Source: Streptomyces sp. DH5
GTDB lineage: Bacteria > Actinomycetota > Actinomycetes > Streptomycetales > Streptomycetaceae
Assembly: GCF_020873915.1 (NCBI RefSeq)
Contig: NZ_JAHWGP010000030.1
Coordinates: 1 to 64,000 of the forward strand
Direction: 5' to 3'
DNA: 64,000 nt
Positions 6,491 to 15,263 of the stretch are shown piece after piece (position 1 is the stretch's first letter; each line of letters opens with the position of its first letter). Both the position numbers and the translations under genes were made by a program. Under the pieces are notes generated by a model, which did not search any database, was not told the DNA's origin, and saw nothing but the letters and a program-made list of their open reading frames with translations.

Positions 6491-7504
6491 ATGGCAGAAG
6501 CAGCGCCGCGTCGGCGTCCGACGCTCGACGAGGTGGCCGAACGCGCCGGTGTCTCCCGCTCCGTGGCCTCCCGCGCCCTCAACAACGCCCCGCACGTCAG
6601 CCGCGCCAAGCGCGAGGCCGTCGAACGAGCCGTGCGGCAACTCGGTTACGTACCCAATCCGACCGCCCGCGCGCTGGCCACCCGTCAGACGGGAGCGGCC
6701 GCCCTGGTCGTCTCGGGAGAGGATCCGTCGATCTTCGCCGATCCGTTCTTCGCCCGGGTGATCGTGGGGGCGTCGGCGGCCCTGGACGAGGCGGACCTGC
6801 ATCTGATGCTGTGCCTGGCCGCGTCCGACCGGGGGCGCAAGCGGGTCGAGGAGCTTCTGCGGTCCCGGGGCGCGGACGGTGTGATGCTGATGGCGCTGCG
6901 CGAGGACGATCCGCTGACCCGGATGGCCGACGAGGCGCAGATGCCCGTCGTGTTCGGCGGGCGCCCGGTCGGCTCGGCTCCCCGGTGGTACGTGGACGTG
7001 GACAACGTCGGCGGGGCGCGCGAGGCGACCGAGCATCTGGTCTCACTCGGCCGGAGGCGTGTGGCCGTGATCTGCGGGCGTCTGGACACCGAGGCCGGGC
7101 GCGCCCGGTACCGCGGCTACCGGGACGCCGTGCTGGGCGCCGGTCTCGATCCGTTCCCTCCGCTGGAGGGGGACTTCACGGAGCGCAGCGGAGCCGCCGC
7201 CATGGCCGCGCTGCTGGCGGAACACCCCGACGTGGACGGAGTGTTCGCCGCCAACGACAACATGGCGGTGGGAGCGCTGCTCACCGCGCGGGAGGCCGGC
7301 CGACGGGTCCCCGCCGACATCGCCGTGGTCGGCTTCGACGACCTGACGGTCGCCCGGATCGCCGACCCGCCGCTCACCACCGTCCATCAGCCCGTAGAGG
7401 CTCTCGGACGGGAGATGGCGCGCATGCTCGTCGCGCTCGTCAACGGGCAGGACCCCACCCCGCTGGTCCTCCCCACCCGCCTGGCCGTCCGGGCCAGCGC
7501 CTGA
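6491..7504 (+). CDS. LacI/GalR-family transcriptional regulator
   Basis: A 337-residue DNA-binding repressor. The N-terminal helix-turn-helix reads PTLDEVAERAGVSRSVASRA (residues 10-29), followed by the hinge helix NPTARALA. A type I periplasmic-binding-like sugar sensor fills residues 60-330, with VFAANDNMAVGAL and IAVVGFDDL, both hallmarks of the LacI family. I chose ATG 6491; an in-frame GTG at 6473 would add six residues. It is divergent from the GH6 cellulase, and the gap holds one perfect CebR palindrome and two identical related sites. It could be a cellobiose- or galactoside-responsive regulator of the flanking glycosidases. The specificity helix and missing cebEFG transport genes leave the true CebR identity open. 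Confidence 0.85.
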   Translation: MAEAAPRRRPTLDEVAERAGVSRSVASRALNNAPHVSRAKREAVERAVRQLGYVPNPTARALATRQTGAAALVVSGEDPSIFADPFFARVIVGASAALDEADLHLMLCLAASDRGRKRVEELLRSRGADGVMLMALREDDPLTRMADEAQMPVVFGGRPVGSAPRWYVDVDNVGGAREATEHLVSLGRRRVAVICGRLDTEAGRARYRGYRDAVLGAGLDPFPPLEGDFTERSGAAAMAALLAEHPDVDGVFAANDNMAVGALLTAREAGRRVPADIAVVGFDDLTVARIADPPLTTVHQPVEALGREMARMLVALVNGQDPTPLVLPTRLAVRASA

Positions 7505-8042
7505 CCCCTGACCGTCCGGGAGGGGCGGGCCCCGGTCCGAACGGGTTGCTCCGGGCGCGGCGCGGGGCGTCCGGGAGCCGGCCAGGGTGGTCGAGGTCCA
7601 GCAGCGGAAGCGGCGACTGCCGTCCGGCCCGATGGCTCGGGTACTGGTTGCGGCCTGCCCTTTGTGCTGCTGCCGGTCGCGGTGCCGGGTTCATCAGGAC
7701 GGTCACGGCCGGCACGCTCGGGGCGGACTCCCGGCGAGGACCGAGCTGTTTCAGGCCCGGCCCGGTCGCCGTCCCGCATCGCGGAGTGGTCGAGCTGGAC
7801 CGTGGCGGTGGAGGTGGAAGTCGTGCGCCGCCTCGAAACGTTCGAAGCGCCTGGCGCGGAGTCGGTGCGCCCCGGCCCTTTCCCCTTGCTGATCACGCGA
7901 CGAATCCGGTTCCTCGAGAAGGTGTTGACATGACCGGTCGCCTCTCTAGTATCCGTGGGGCACCAGAAGTTTCCGAACGGTAGTCGAAATTTCGAACCCT
8001 CTCCTCCTCGTCTCCCCTCTCTTTCCTGCCGAAGGAGTCCCG
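7505..8042 (+). promoter_or_regulatory. intergenic region with alpha-galactosidase promoter and operator
   Basis: No gene is supported in the first 400 bp. A sigma70-like promoter is visible: TTGACA at 7925-7930, a 16-bp spacer, and TAGTAT at 7947-7952. A perfect 12-bp palindrome, TCGAAATTTCGA, lies at 7984-7995, about 25 bp past the expected start site, where a repressor would block elongation. AAGGAG precedes the GTG at 8043. Confidence 0.65.
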
Positions 8043-9689
8043 GTGCCCAGACGATTACGCGGACGACTGTTCCGCCTCCTCACGGCTGCCGTGCTGACGG
8101 TGACCGCGTCCGTGACGGCCTCGGCGCAGTCCACCGCCACGGCCGCGCCGGGCAGTCCGGCACTCGCCCCACCGCTGGGGTGGAACAGCTGGAACAGCTT
8201 CGGGTGCGGGATCACCGAGGCCCAGGTCCGCCAGGCCGCCGACGCGATGGTGTCCTCGGGCATGCGGGACGCCGGCTACCGGTATGTGGTGGTCGACGAC
8301 TGCTGGTTCGACCCGCAGCGTGACGCGCAGGGCAACCTGCGGGCCAACCCGGCGAAGTTCCCGGGCGGGATGAAGGCCCTCGGCGACTACATCCACGGCA
8401 AGGGCCTGAAGTTCGGCATCTACCAGGTGCCGGGCGAGCGCACCTGCGCGCAGACCGTGGGCACCTACCCGGGCTCCACGGGCAGCAGGGGCCACGAGGT
8501 CCAGGACGCCGCCACGTTCGCCTCGTGGGGGGTCGACTACCTCAAGTACGACTGGTGTTCCTCGAGCGGCACGCGTGACGAGCAGGTCGCGCGGTTCAAG
8601 CTGATGCGTGATGCCCTGCGTGCCACCGGTCGTCCGATCGTCTACAGCATCAATCCCAACAGCTTCCACGCCATCACGGGGTCCACGTACGACTGGGGCG
8701 AGGTCGCCGACCTGTGGCGGACGACCGAGGACCTGCTCGACATCTGGCAGAACGGCAACACCAACAGCTACCCGATGGGCGTCGGCAACGTCCTGGACGT
8801 CAATGCGCCGCTGGCCGCACAGTCCGGCCCGGGGCGCTGGAACGACCCCGACATGCTGGTCGTCGGCCGCCCCGGCCTGTCGCTGACCGAGTCCCGCTCC
8901 CACTTCGCCCTGTGGGCGCTGATGAGTGCCCCGTTGATGGCCGGCAACGACATCCGCACGATGTCCGCCGACGTCAGCGCGATCCTGCGCAACCCCCGCC
9001 TGCTGGCGGTGAACCAGGACTCCCGGGGCGCGGGCGGACGCAGGGTGCGCGACGACGGCAGCATCGAGGTGTTCGCCAAGCCCCTGGCGGACGGTTCGGT
9101 CGCGGTGGGGCTGTTCAACCGGGGCGGGAGCGCGGCGACGGTCACCACGACGGCCGCCCAGATCGGCCTGGGCGGAGGACCGTTCACCCTCACCGACCTG
9201 TGGACCGGCGGCACGTCGAGCACGTCCGGGCAGATCTCGGCGAGCGTCCCCGCGCACGGCGTCGCCGCGTACCGGGTGAGCGGCGGCAGCCCGCTGGCCG
9301 CCACCACCTCACGCCTGCGGGGCAACGCCTCGGGCCGCTGCGTGGACGTGGACGACGCCTCCACGGCCGCCGGCGTCGCGACTCTGCTGTGGGACTGCCA
9401 CACGGCCGCCAACCAGCTGTGGACCACTTGGGCGGGCGGCGAGATCCGCGTCTACGGCGACAAGTGCCTGGACGCCTCCAACCAGGGCACCACCAACGGC
9501 ACCCGTGTCATCAGCTGGCCCTGCAACGGCCAGAACAACCAGAAGTGGACCGTCGGCTCCGACGGCTCGATCCGCAACGTCCGCTCCGGACTGTGCCTCG
9601 ACGCCAACGGGGCCGGCACCGCCAACGGGACCCCGCTGGTGCTGTGGACCTGCAACGGCCAGTCCAACCAGAAGTGGACCCGCGCGTGA
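8043..9689 (+). CDS. secreted GH27 alpha-galactosidase with ricin-type lectin domain
   Basis: A 548-residue precursor. Signal peptide of about 35 residues, then a GH27 catalytic TIM barrel beginning LAPPLGWNSWNSFGCGI. The nucleophile is the Asp in YLKYDWC (residue about 176) and the acid/base is an Asp in RWNDPDML. A beta-sandwich follows to about residue 410. The last 130 residues are a ricin-B-lectin (CBM13) trefoil with repeats GRCVDV, KCLDAS and GLCLDANG and the Q-x-W motifs NQLWTTW, NQKWTVG, NQKWTRA. It would remove alpha-1,6-galactose from galactomannan or raffinose-type sugars outside the cell. GTG 8043 has AAGGAG upstream. A 12-bp palindrome at 7984 suggests repressor control. It shares the block with a cellulase and a LacI regulator. 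Confidence 0.92.
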   Translation: MPRRLRGRLFRLLTAAVLTVTASVTASAQSTATAAPGSPALAPPLGWNSWNSFGCGITEAQVRQAADAMVSSGMRDAGYRYVVVDDCWFDPQRDAQGNLRANPAKFPGGMKALGDYIHGKGLKFGIYQVPGERTCAQTVGTYPGSTGSRGHEVQDAATFASWGVDYLKYDWCSSSGTRDEQVARFKLMRDALRATGRPIVYSINPNSFHAITGSTYDWGEVADLWRTTEDLLDIWQNGNTNSYPMGVGNVLDVNAPLAAQSGPGRWNDPDMLVVGRPGLSLTESRSHFALWALMSAPLMAGNDIRTMSADVSAILRNPRLLAVNQDSRGAGGRRVRDDGSIEVFAKPLADGSVAVGLFNRGGSAATVTTTAAQIGLGGGPFTLTDLWTGGTSSTSGQISASVPAHGVAAYRVSGGSPLAATTSRLRGNASGRCVDVDDASTAAGVATLLWDCHTAANQLWTTWAGGEIRVYGDKCLDASNQGTTNGTRVISWPCNGQNNQKWTVGSDGSIRNVRSGLCLDANGAGTANGTPLVLWTCNGQSNQKWTRA

Positions 9690-9703
9690 GCGGCAGGGCA
9701 CCG

Positions 9704-9739
9704 GGCCGTGGCCGGAGCGACGACACCCCGGCCACGGCC
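9704..9739 (+). terminator. strong hairpin terminator after the GH27 gene
   Basis: A 12-bp perfect stem, GGCCGTGGCCGG (9704-9715) with CCGGCCACGGCC (9728-9739), and a 12-nt loop, beginning 15 nt after the stop at 9689. No U-tract, as usual in Streptomyces. Confidence 0.85.
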
Positions 9740-10025
9740 TCCCGCACGGCTGCCGCATCCGCCGGCACGGCCGCCCCCGGCTCCGGCTGCGGCGGCACCC
9801 CGGGCGTCGGTACATCGGCTTCCCGGCCGGCCACCCCCACCGGCAACACCCTCCCGCCGAGCACCTGCAACCCGCACGGCACCGCCTGCGGCTGAGCGCC
9901 GTGTCCGCCCGGGAGATCTCCGGGCGGGCACGATCCCGGCTCAGGACGTCGCGCCCGTCACCGTAATTCCCGAGGCGGTGAGGTGGCGCGTCGTCGGGCA
10001 GCTGATCCACCAGTACGGTCACAGC

Positions 10026-10098
10026 CGCAGCCCGCGAGGTCTTCAACCTGGTCGGACAGGTTCCCCGTACCCCCGCGTTACAGGGGCGTCGGTGATAC
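10026..10098 (+). pseudogene. IS110-family transposase 3' remnant (copy 2)
   Basis: Only the last 20 or so codons survive (AAREVFNLV, PRTPAL) plus the terminal block AGGGGCGTCGGTGATACG. They match the end of the complete IS110 at 46887 and remnant copy 1 at 4695-5006. Confidence 0.7.
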
Positions 10099-10310
10099 GG
10101 CGAGGCCCCACCGAGGTCCGTCATGGCGGGAACTCTGAGCGGATCCGTGAGACGGCGAAGCCGCACCGGAGCACTCCGGTGCGGCTTCGCCGGGAGATCG
10201 AACGCGCTGGCGTGCACGATGCGATCGGTGCCTCGTTCGGTCCGTGCGCCTGTGACTCCCTCGGGTGCTTGATTCGCGATCGCACCTTGCCCACTCGTCC
10301 GTGCGAGAGG
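10097..10310. repeat. about 210-bp dispersed repeat, copy 2, with 19-bp hairpin 10153-10192
   Basis: Second copy of the element at 5010-5235. Its hairpin is perfect: 10153-10171 pairs with 10174-10192. At the eleventh pair this copy has G-C where copy 1 has A-T, a compensatory change that suggests the RNA structure is maintained. No coding potential recognised. Confidence 0.7.
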
Positions 10311-10420
10311 TGCTTGCTCCTCCGGCGCAGCCGGTCATGTGGGGGCGGGAAGTGGCGATCTTCGGCCGAGGTGGTTTCCGACCGCTGCCTTTCTGATCCA
10401 GGATCGGGTCATTCGGCTGC

Positions 10421-10825
10421 TCAGCCCCGTGTGCGAAGAGACATGAAAAGGTCGTCGACATCCATGATTTCTTCGTCTGTGAGGGAGAGTGCGTGCCAAT
10501 CCGTTCTCGCGCCGTGTTCCATGAACGCGGAAGGAAGGCGCGTGCCGTGGGTTTCCACGTACTCGGCTGCGTCGCGCCGCCAGTAATAGGTGCCGTCACT
10601 GTAAAGGGCGGATCCGCCCATGACCGAGAATTTCTGATCCACGACATCTTCAGTGAGTCCCATGAGAGCGATGATCGCGGGTGCCGCTCTCAGATATTCC
10701 GCTACACGTGGGCGTTCGTGGAGGGGCATGTGACCGGAGAGTGCCTTGATCTCCTCTGCGTTGCGGCTGAAGTGGGACTGGCCGGAGATGCTGCCGAACA
10801 GGCCGAGGGGGGTGACTTGACGCAT
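10421..10825 (-). CDS. hypothetical, immunity-protein-like
   Basis: A 134-residue soluble acidic protein of no family I can name. The ATG at 10825 has a strong AGGAGGGC site. The middle reads SALYSDGTYYWRRDAAEYVE, followed by a helix-rich end with LTDEEIMDVDDLF. Short proteins with an aromatic WRR-x-AAEYV block are common among immunity and cargo proteins of polymorphic toxin loci. The context supports this: two toxin-like fragments and a DUF7919-type protein lie within 1.3 kb on the same strand. Codon use is less GC-rich than in the neighbouring enzymes, hinting at horizontal origin. Function is inferred from location only. Confidence 0.5.
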   Translation of the reverse strand: MRQVTPLGLFGSISGQSHFSRNAEEIKALSGHMPLHERPRVAEYLRAAPAIIALMGLTEDVVDQKFSVMGGSALYSDGTYYWRRDAAEYVETHGTRLPSAFMEHGARTDWHALSLTDEEIMDVDDLFMSLRTRG

Positions 10826-10915
10826 GCGATGCCCTCCTGCTCGGACTGTTGGCGGCGGTGGATGTGGTCACGTCAGCGCCCCCGCCGGGCTACTGCCGGG
10901 CTGTTCCGGGCCCGT

Positions 10916-11096
10916 TCACTTCGGGTCGCCCAGGCTGCCCTCAGGCCATTCACGGACCTTGCCGGTCCGTGGATCGATGTCTGTCTGATGGCCGCTCGCA
11001 TTCCTCACTTCTACGCCACCGAGAGCGTCGGAAGGTTCGTCCGCAGCCTTGTATGCGCCGTGGCAGGTCACCAGTTGGATGGGACCGCCGTCGGAT
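10916..11096 (-). pseudogene. toxin-like C-terminal fragment
   Basis: The minus-strand frame ends at TGA 10916 and reads DGGPIQLVTCHGAYKAAD, then VRNASGHQTDIDPRTGKVREW. The GPIQLVTCHG motif resembles GPVHLAICRKHCD near the end of the larger fragment at 11570-12104, so both may derive from the same Stv-like toxin/adhesin fold. The N-terminal part is lost and no ribosome site precedes it. Confidence 0.4.
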
Positions 11097-11139
11097 CGTG
11101 GCCTTTCCGTAGGTGCCGGAGGCCACGATCCGACGCGGA

Positions 11140-11559
11140 TCAATCGGCCAGGGTCAGTTCTCCAGCCGTTTCGATCCCTGCCGTCCGTGCTGCCGCGCGG
11201 CAGAACTCCTCGGGTGGGCAGTAATGGTGCGCCGTCATGTAGTGGATCACCAGGTTCGGCGCCGCGTAGCGCGTGCCGTCGGCTCCCTGCACCCGAATCT
11301 CCGCCGATCCGAGCCACACCTCGGTGTCCCCGGCGGGGCCGCCGAGGACGACGGGACGGTCGATGTCACAGAACTCACAGTGGTGGACGCCGCGCATCTG
11401 GTTGTCGTAGGCGGCGCCGAGGACCTTCAACGCGTCCACTACGCGCTCATCCACGACTCCCGTTCGGTAGCCGTGCTCCGGCGCCAGCCAGCCGACGTTG
11501 AGCATCTCCTGGTCCGACTCGTCGTAGGAGTAACGGGTCAGGTCGGGGTAGTAGGTCAT
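11140..11559 (-). CDS. DUF7919-like conserved hypothetical
   Basis: A 139-residue soluble protein beginning MTYYPDLTRYSYDESDQEML, followed by LNVGWL, HHCEFCD, LGSAEIRV, TRYAAPNLVIHYMTAHHY and CPPEEF. This order matches a conserved Streptomyces family of unknown function (DUF7919 as I recall it): it opens with a T-x-Y/F-x-D-L-x-x-Y block and ends with a Y-x-P-P-x-E-F motif. ATG 11559 has GAGGAGCG upstream and was preferred over the longer in-frame start at 11643, which would overlap the gene before it. It lies 10 nt after the toxin-like fragment at 11570-12104, so it is probably an accessory or immunity partner. The CxxC and His-rich segments could bind a metal. Confidence 0.65.
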   Translation of the reverse strand: MTYYPDLTRYSYDESDQEMLNVGWLAPEHGYRTGVVDERVVDALKVLGAAYDNQMRGVHHCEFCDIDRPVVLGGPAGDTEVWLGSAEIRVQGADGTRYAAPNLVIHYMTAHHYCPPEEFCRAAARTAGIETAGELTLAD

Positions 11560-11569
11560 GCGTCGCTCC

Positions 11570-12104
11570 TCAACGACGGGGGTCGCAGTGCTTCCGGCAG
11601 ATTGCCAGGTGTACCGGGCCCATGTTGGGTTTGAGGATCTCACTGAGCAGCGTGTCCTTGCTCACCGTGATCGAGCCGTTCATCATCCTGAGGTCGTGGC
11701 CCGGAGCCACGGTGTAGTCGGGAAGTGTCTTGCCGGGACCGACGATCTCTGCGGGCTTGATCTTCTTTCCCTGTTCGACTGCGAGTCCGACGGACTGGCG
11801 AAGACCCAAGCCGTCCTCCACGTAGAAGTAGCCCCAGGTGCCGCTTGGCATCTGCATGTCGCCGGTGCCACGGACGTACCAGCCGTGACCTGCGATCACG
11901 GCTTGGCCGTCAGGACGTCCACCGGGGAGTCGCTCGGCGGCTGGGCCGACACCCTTGCCGTGCGTGGGGATGTCGTGCCCGCGTACCTCGGGCGCCACAA
12001 CCGCCCGCCGCCAGCCGGTGAGGCCGCCGATGCCTACGAGGGCGATCTGTTGGGTGAGTTCCTCGGCGGCTTCGGCGTACAGGTCAGCGAGGGCGTCGCA
12101 GCCC
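11570..12104 (-). pseudogene. Stv-like toxin/adhesin protein, 5' end lost at IS256
   Basis: The open frame runs from the IS256 edge (12104) to TGA 11570, about 178 codons. It reads GCDALADLYAEAAEEL, IALVGIGGLTGW, then GQAVIAGHGWYVRGTGDM, WGYFYVEDGLGL and GPVHLAICRKHCD. The AGHGW and GP-x-HLAIC marks fit the putative adhesin Stv-type domain found at the C-terminus of bacterial polymorphic toxins (recollection of the family, not a search). The N-terminal delivery part is absent because an IS256 now abuts the fragment; an in-frame GTG at 11998 would give only 142 residues. Two small genes follow downstream as expected for an immunity cassette. Confidence 0.5.
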
Positions 12105-13485
12105 GGGTCTGTGTAGCAAACGGTGGAACTCGGTCGGATTTCTTCAGCGGCGTCCGGCGGTGAGCCGGCCGTCGAAGGTGATGTCGAAGGCTTGGAGCGC
12201 AGCCTTCCAGCGCATGGTCCAGCGTTTGCGTCCGGTGCCGGTCGGGTCCAGCGACATCAGTGCCATATAGACGCACTTCATGGCGGCCTGTTCATTCGGG
12301 AAGTGCCCGCGAGCGCGGACGGCCTTGCGGATCCGTGCGTTCACGCTCTCGATCGCGTTGGTCGAGCAGATGACCTTGCGAATCTCGACATCGAAGGAGA
12401 GGAAAGGCACGAACTCTGCCCAGGCGTCCTCCCAGAGCCGGACGATCGCCGGATACTTCGCGCCCCACTCCTCCTGGAACTCGGTGAAGCGGGCTGTGGC
12501 CGCGGCCTCGTTCGGCGCGGTGTAGACCGGCTTCAGCTTCTTGGCGATCTTGTCCCAGTCCTGGCGGCCCGCGTAGCGGAAGCTGTTCCGAAGCAAATGG
12601 ATCACGCAGGTCTGCACAATTGTTCGGGGCCAGACCGTTTCGACAGCGTCCGGCAGGCCCTTCAGGCCGTCGCAGACCAGCATGAGCACGTCCTGAAGGC
12701 CGCGGTTTTTCAGCTCGGTGAACACGTGCAGCCAGTACTTCGCGCCCTCCCCGCCGTCACCGGCCCAGATCCCCAGGATGTCGCGATGACCTTCGACCGT
12801 GACGGCCATGACCACGTAGATCGGCCGGTTCGCGACCTGGCCGTCCCTGATCTTCACGTTGATTGCATCGACGAACAGAACGGGATAAACGCGGTCGAGG
12901 GGACGGCTCTGCCATTCGGCCATGCCGTCCATGACCTTGTCGGTGATTGTGGAGATCGTCTGCTTCGACACCTCGGCGCCGTAGACCTCGGCCAGGTGGG
13001 CGGCGATCTCGCCGTGAGTGAGGCCCTTGGCCGACAGCGACAGGACCATCTCGTCGACCCCTGTCAGACGCCGTTGCCGCTTCTTCACGATCTGCGGCTC
13101 GAACGTCCCCGTGAGGTCTCGGGGTACCTTGATCTCGACTGGCCCGACATCGGTCAGCACCGTCTTCGAACGGGTGCCATTGCGGCTGTTGCCACTGTTC
13201 CGGCCGGCCGCCTCGTGCTTGTCGTAGCCAAGGTGATCGGTGATCTCGCCCTCCAGGGCGGACTCGAGGACCCGCTTGGTCAGCTGCTGCAGCAGCCCGC
13301 CCTCACCGGTCAACTGCAGGCCCTCGCTCCGGGCCCGGTCCACCAGCATCGCGATCAACTGGTCATCCGCAATCTGCGGAGCCTGAACCGCCTCAGCGGC
13401 CCCGATCTGCTCCAACTCCACACTCTGATCCGTCACCTGGCTTCTCCTCCTTGCTTGGCGGATCAGCCGTTAGTTTTACAGTCCC
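12105..13485. mobile_element. IS256-family insertion sequence
   Basis: Ends are inferred from imperfect inverted repeats: left GGGTCTGTGTAGCAAACGG from 12105, right (read inward on the minus strand) GGGACTGTAAAACTAACGG from 13485. They share GGG-CTGT and AACGG. The element carries one intact transposase gene. I find no matching 8-bp target duplication, and the genes on either side are different truncated genes, so the element probably sits at a rearrangement junction. Confidence 0.75.
12144..13436 (-). CDS. IS256-family (mutator) transposase
   Basis: 430 residues, full length for the family. The DDE triad is recognisable: Asp in PVLFVDAINVKI, Asp in MLVCDGLKGLPDAV, and Glu in STNAIESVNARIRK. 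The mutator signature with the conserved C and H appears as IVQTCVIHLLRNSFRYA. The N-terminal part contains LGYDKHEAAGRNSGNSRNGT, typical of this IS256 subgroup. No frameshift is seen, so the element may still be active. The ATG is preceded by AAGGAGGAGAAG. It is transcribed towards the toxin-like fragment. Confidence 0.95.
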   Translation of the reverse strand: MTDQSVELEQIGAAEAVQAPQIADDQLIAMLVDRARSEGLQLTGEGGLLQQLTKRVLESALEGEITDHLGYDKHEAAGRNSGNSRNGTRSKTVLTDVGPVEIKVPRDLTGTFEPQIVKKRQRRLTGVDEMVLSLSAKGLTHGEIAAHLAEVYGAEVSKQTISTITDKVMDGMAEWQSRPLDRVYPVLFVDAINVKIRDGQVANRPIYVVMAVTVEGHRDILGIWAGDGGEGAKYWLHVFTELKNRGLQDVLMLVCDGLKGLPDAVETVWPRTIVQTCVIHLLRNSFRYAGRQDWDKIAKKLKPVYTAPNEAAATARFTEFQEEWGAKYPAIVRLWEDAWAEFVPFLSFDVEIRKVICSTNAIESVNARIRKAVRARGHFPNEQAAMKCVYMALMSLDPTGTGRKRWTMRWKAALQAFDITFDGRLTAGRR

Positions 13486-13486
13486 G

Positions 13487-15145
13487 TCCGTGAAGCTGCC
13501 CGCGCTGAACGCGGAGGAGACCACCAAGGTCCTGGGCGACCAGGACGTGCCGCCGCCCCTGCACGTCCCCGTGCGGGAGTTCGCGGGCGGCAATCCCCTG
13601 GCTCTGTCCCTGGTCGCGGCCGCCGCCCGCACCGGTGGGGAAGCGGGGTGGTCCATGGACGGGGGCGTCTCCCGACGGCTGACCGCGGTCCTGTTCCACC
13701 GTCTCGTCGGCAGTCTTCCCACCGAGCAGCACCGACGGACTCTGCAGGTGACCGCCCGGGCGGGGACCGTCACGGAGGAGTTGCTGCGCGCCGAACTCGG
13801 CGCCGGCGCGGCGGCCCCGTCGTTCGCGTGGCTGCGAGCGCAGCCCTGGGTGACGGCCGTCGGGTGCGGCCTGCTGCTGGACGAGGCGGTACGCAACACG
13901 GTCGAGCACGACGCCAGATGGAACGACCCCGATGGGTTCGCCGCTCTGCACGAGCGCCTGCACGACCACCTGGTGGAGCAGATACGCACCGTGCCTTTCG
14001 ACCGCGCCCTGGACGCTGCGGGAGCCCTGCACCGCCTGTACCGGGACATCACGGTGCTGCCACCCGCCCATGAGGGGACCGCGCGGGACAGCCACGAGGA
14101 CGAGGCGTGCAAGCCTGTGGACGAGGCCACCGTGCTCGGCCTGATCGAGGACTGCGAGGGGCCGGAATCTGCGAAGAACGCACGGTTCTGGCTGCATCAC
14201 CAGCCGGAGGCGTTCAGGGGCCGGCGGCCGCTCCCGTACGGCCCACCGCGAGCCTGTTCGGCCTGGCTGCGGCTGACGGCGTACGAAGGGGAGACAGCAG
14301 ATCCCGTGGTCGCCGCCGTCTGGGACCACGTCCGGCGGCACGGGCCACTGCGGGCGAACGAGCGGATCTCGGTGGCCCGCTTCCATGCCGACCCGCAAGA
14401 GCGACGGGACGCCTCATCGGCCATGGCGCTGTCGCTGCGGGGCCTCGTCGCGGAGACCGTGCGGACCGGCGGACCGGCCTGGGTGTTCTTCGTGCTCCGG
14501 GACGACGGCGTCTGGGACGGGGCGCTGCGCCGGCACGGGCTGCTTCCCACGGAGCACCGCTGGGGCGTCGGTGGCGTTCTCCAGCGTCTGTTCGCCCGTG
14601 ACGTGCGGGTCTTCCCCGCTTCCGACTGGTTGCGGGGGCTGCTGCACTCCGTGTCGGGTGAGGGCGACGGCCGCGACCCCTGCCATCGCGTGAACGGTAC
14701 CGGCCTCGTCCGCACGGACGAGGCGCGGACGCGGACAGGGGTCCTGTCCGAGCAGGAGTTCGCCGACGCCGTGCACGCGGGGCTGAGGGCGTTGCGGCGG
14801 CCGTCGGAGCTCGCGGTGAATCCGTTGCGGCGTAGCCGGGTGGCTGCCGTAGGCGGTGAAGACCTGGCGGCCGTGCTCCAACAGGCCGTCTACGAGCTGG
14901 CCGAGGAGCAAGGCGGGCACGGACCGCACCAGGCCGCGATGACCGCGTTCGTCGAAGGGACGACCACGCACCGGGCAGCGGCTGCACGACTGGGTGTGTC
15001 ACTGAGCACCTACCGCCGTCATCTCAGGACTGCGGTCGAGCGCGTCTCGGCTCGTCTGTGGCATGAGGAGGTGTACGCGTCCGGTGTGCCGGACGGGTAC
15101 ACCTCCTCCGTGGGCGACCGGGAACAGAGCCGCGTGGACCGCTGA
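13487..15145 (+). pseudogene. STAND-type ATPase/regulator, 5'-truncated by IS256
   Basis: The frame is open from the IS256 right end through TGA 15143-15145, about 552 codons. Its beginning, PALNAEETTKVLGD and EFAGGNPLALSLVAAAA, looks like the helical arm region that follows the nucleotide-binding domain in STAND/LuxR-type ATPase regulators, where a GNPLAL motif is typical. The Walker A and B motifs themselves are missing. The C-terminus has a helix-turn-helix-like end (GTTTHRAAAARLGVSLSTYR, residues about 500-520). An in-frame ATG at 13451 lies inside the IS and would only add IS-derived residues. I read it as the 3' two-thirds of a regulator gene decapitated by the insertion; fusion expression from the IS edge is possible but not shown. 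Confidence 0.6.
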
Positions 15146-15185
15146 CGCACGAGGGCGGCAGCCGGAAGGGCGGCACCCTCGTGCG
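15146..15185 (+). terminator. hairpin terminator
   Basis: A perfect 10-bp stem, CGCACGAGGG (15146-15155) with CCCTCGTGCG (15176-15185), loop 20 nt, directly after the stop at 15145. Confidence 0.75.
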
Positions 15186-15187
15186 GG

Positions 15188-15263
15188 TCTATGCTTCGCG
15201 GACTAGGTGCGATTCCTCCTGGTGGCCGAGATCGCAGCGGATTCCGCGCGAAAGGATCGGCTC
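15188..15263 (+). promoter_or_regulatory. shared 5' leader module, copy 1
   Basis: TCTATG (15188) and CGCGGACTAGG, then GCGCGAAAGGATCGGC and an ATGGATCGC start at 15264. The same blocks occur at 21523-21607 with exactly the same 76-nt distance from TCTATG to ATG. The block probably contains a promoter or leader; AAAGGA serves as ribosome site. Confidence 0.5.

Noticed and set aside
9686-9895. 69-codon Pro/Ala/Thr-rich frame overlapping the GH27 stop
   Set aside because: It runs through a strong terminator hairpin and has no ribosome site.
13451-13486. ATG 13451 as true start of the STAND-like gene
   Set aside because: The codons lie inside the IS256 end; the gene is truncated rather than naturally started there.
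12095-13493. 8-bp target duplication for IS256
   Set aside because: Flanks CGCAGCCC and GTCCGTGA do not match.
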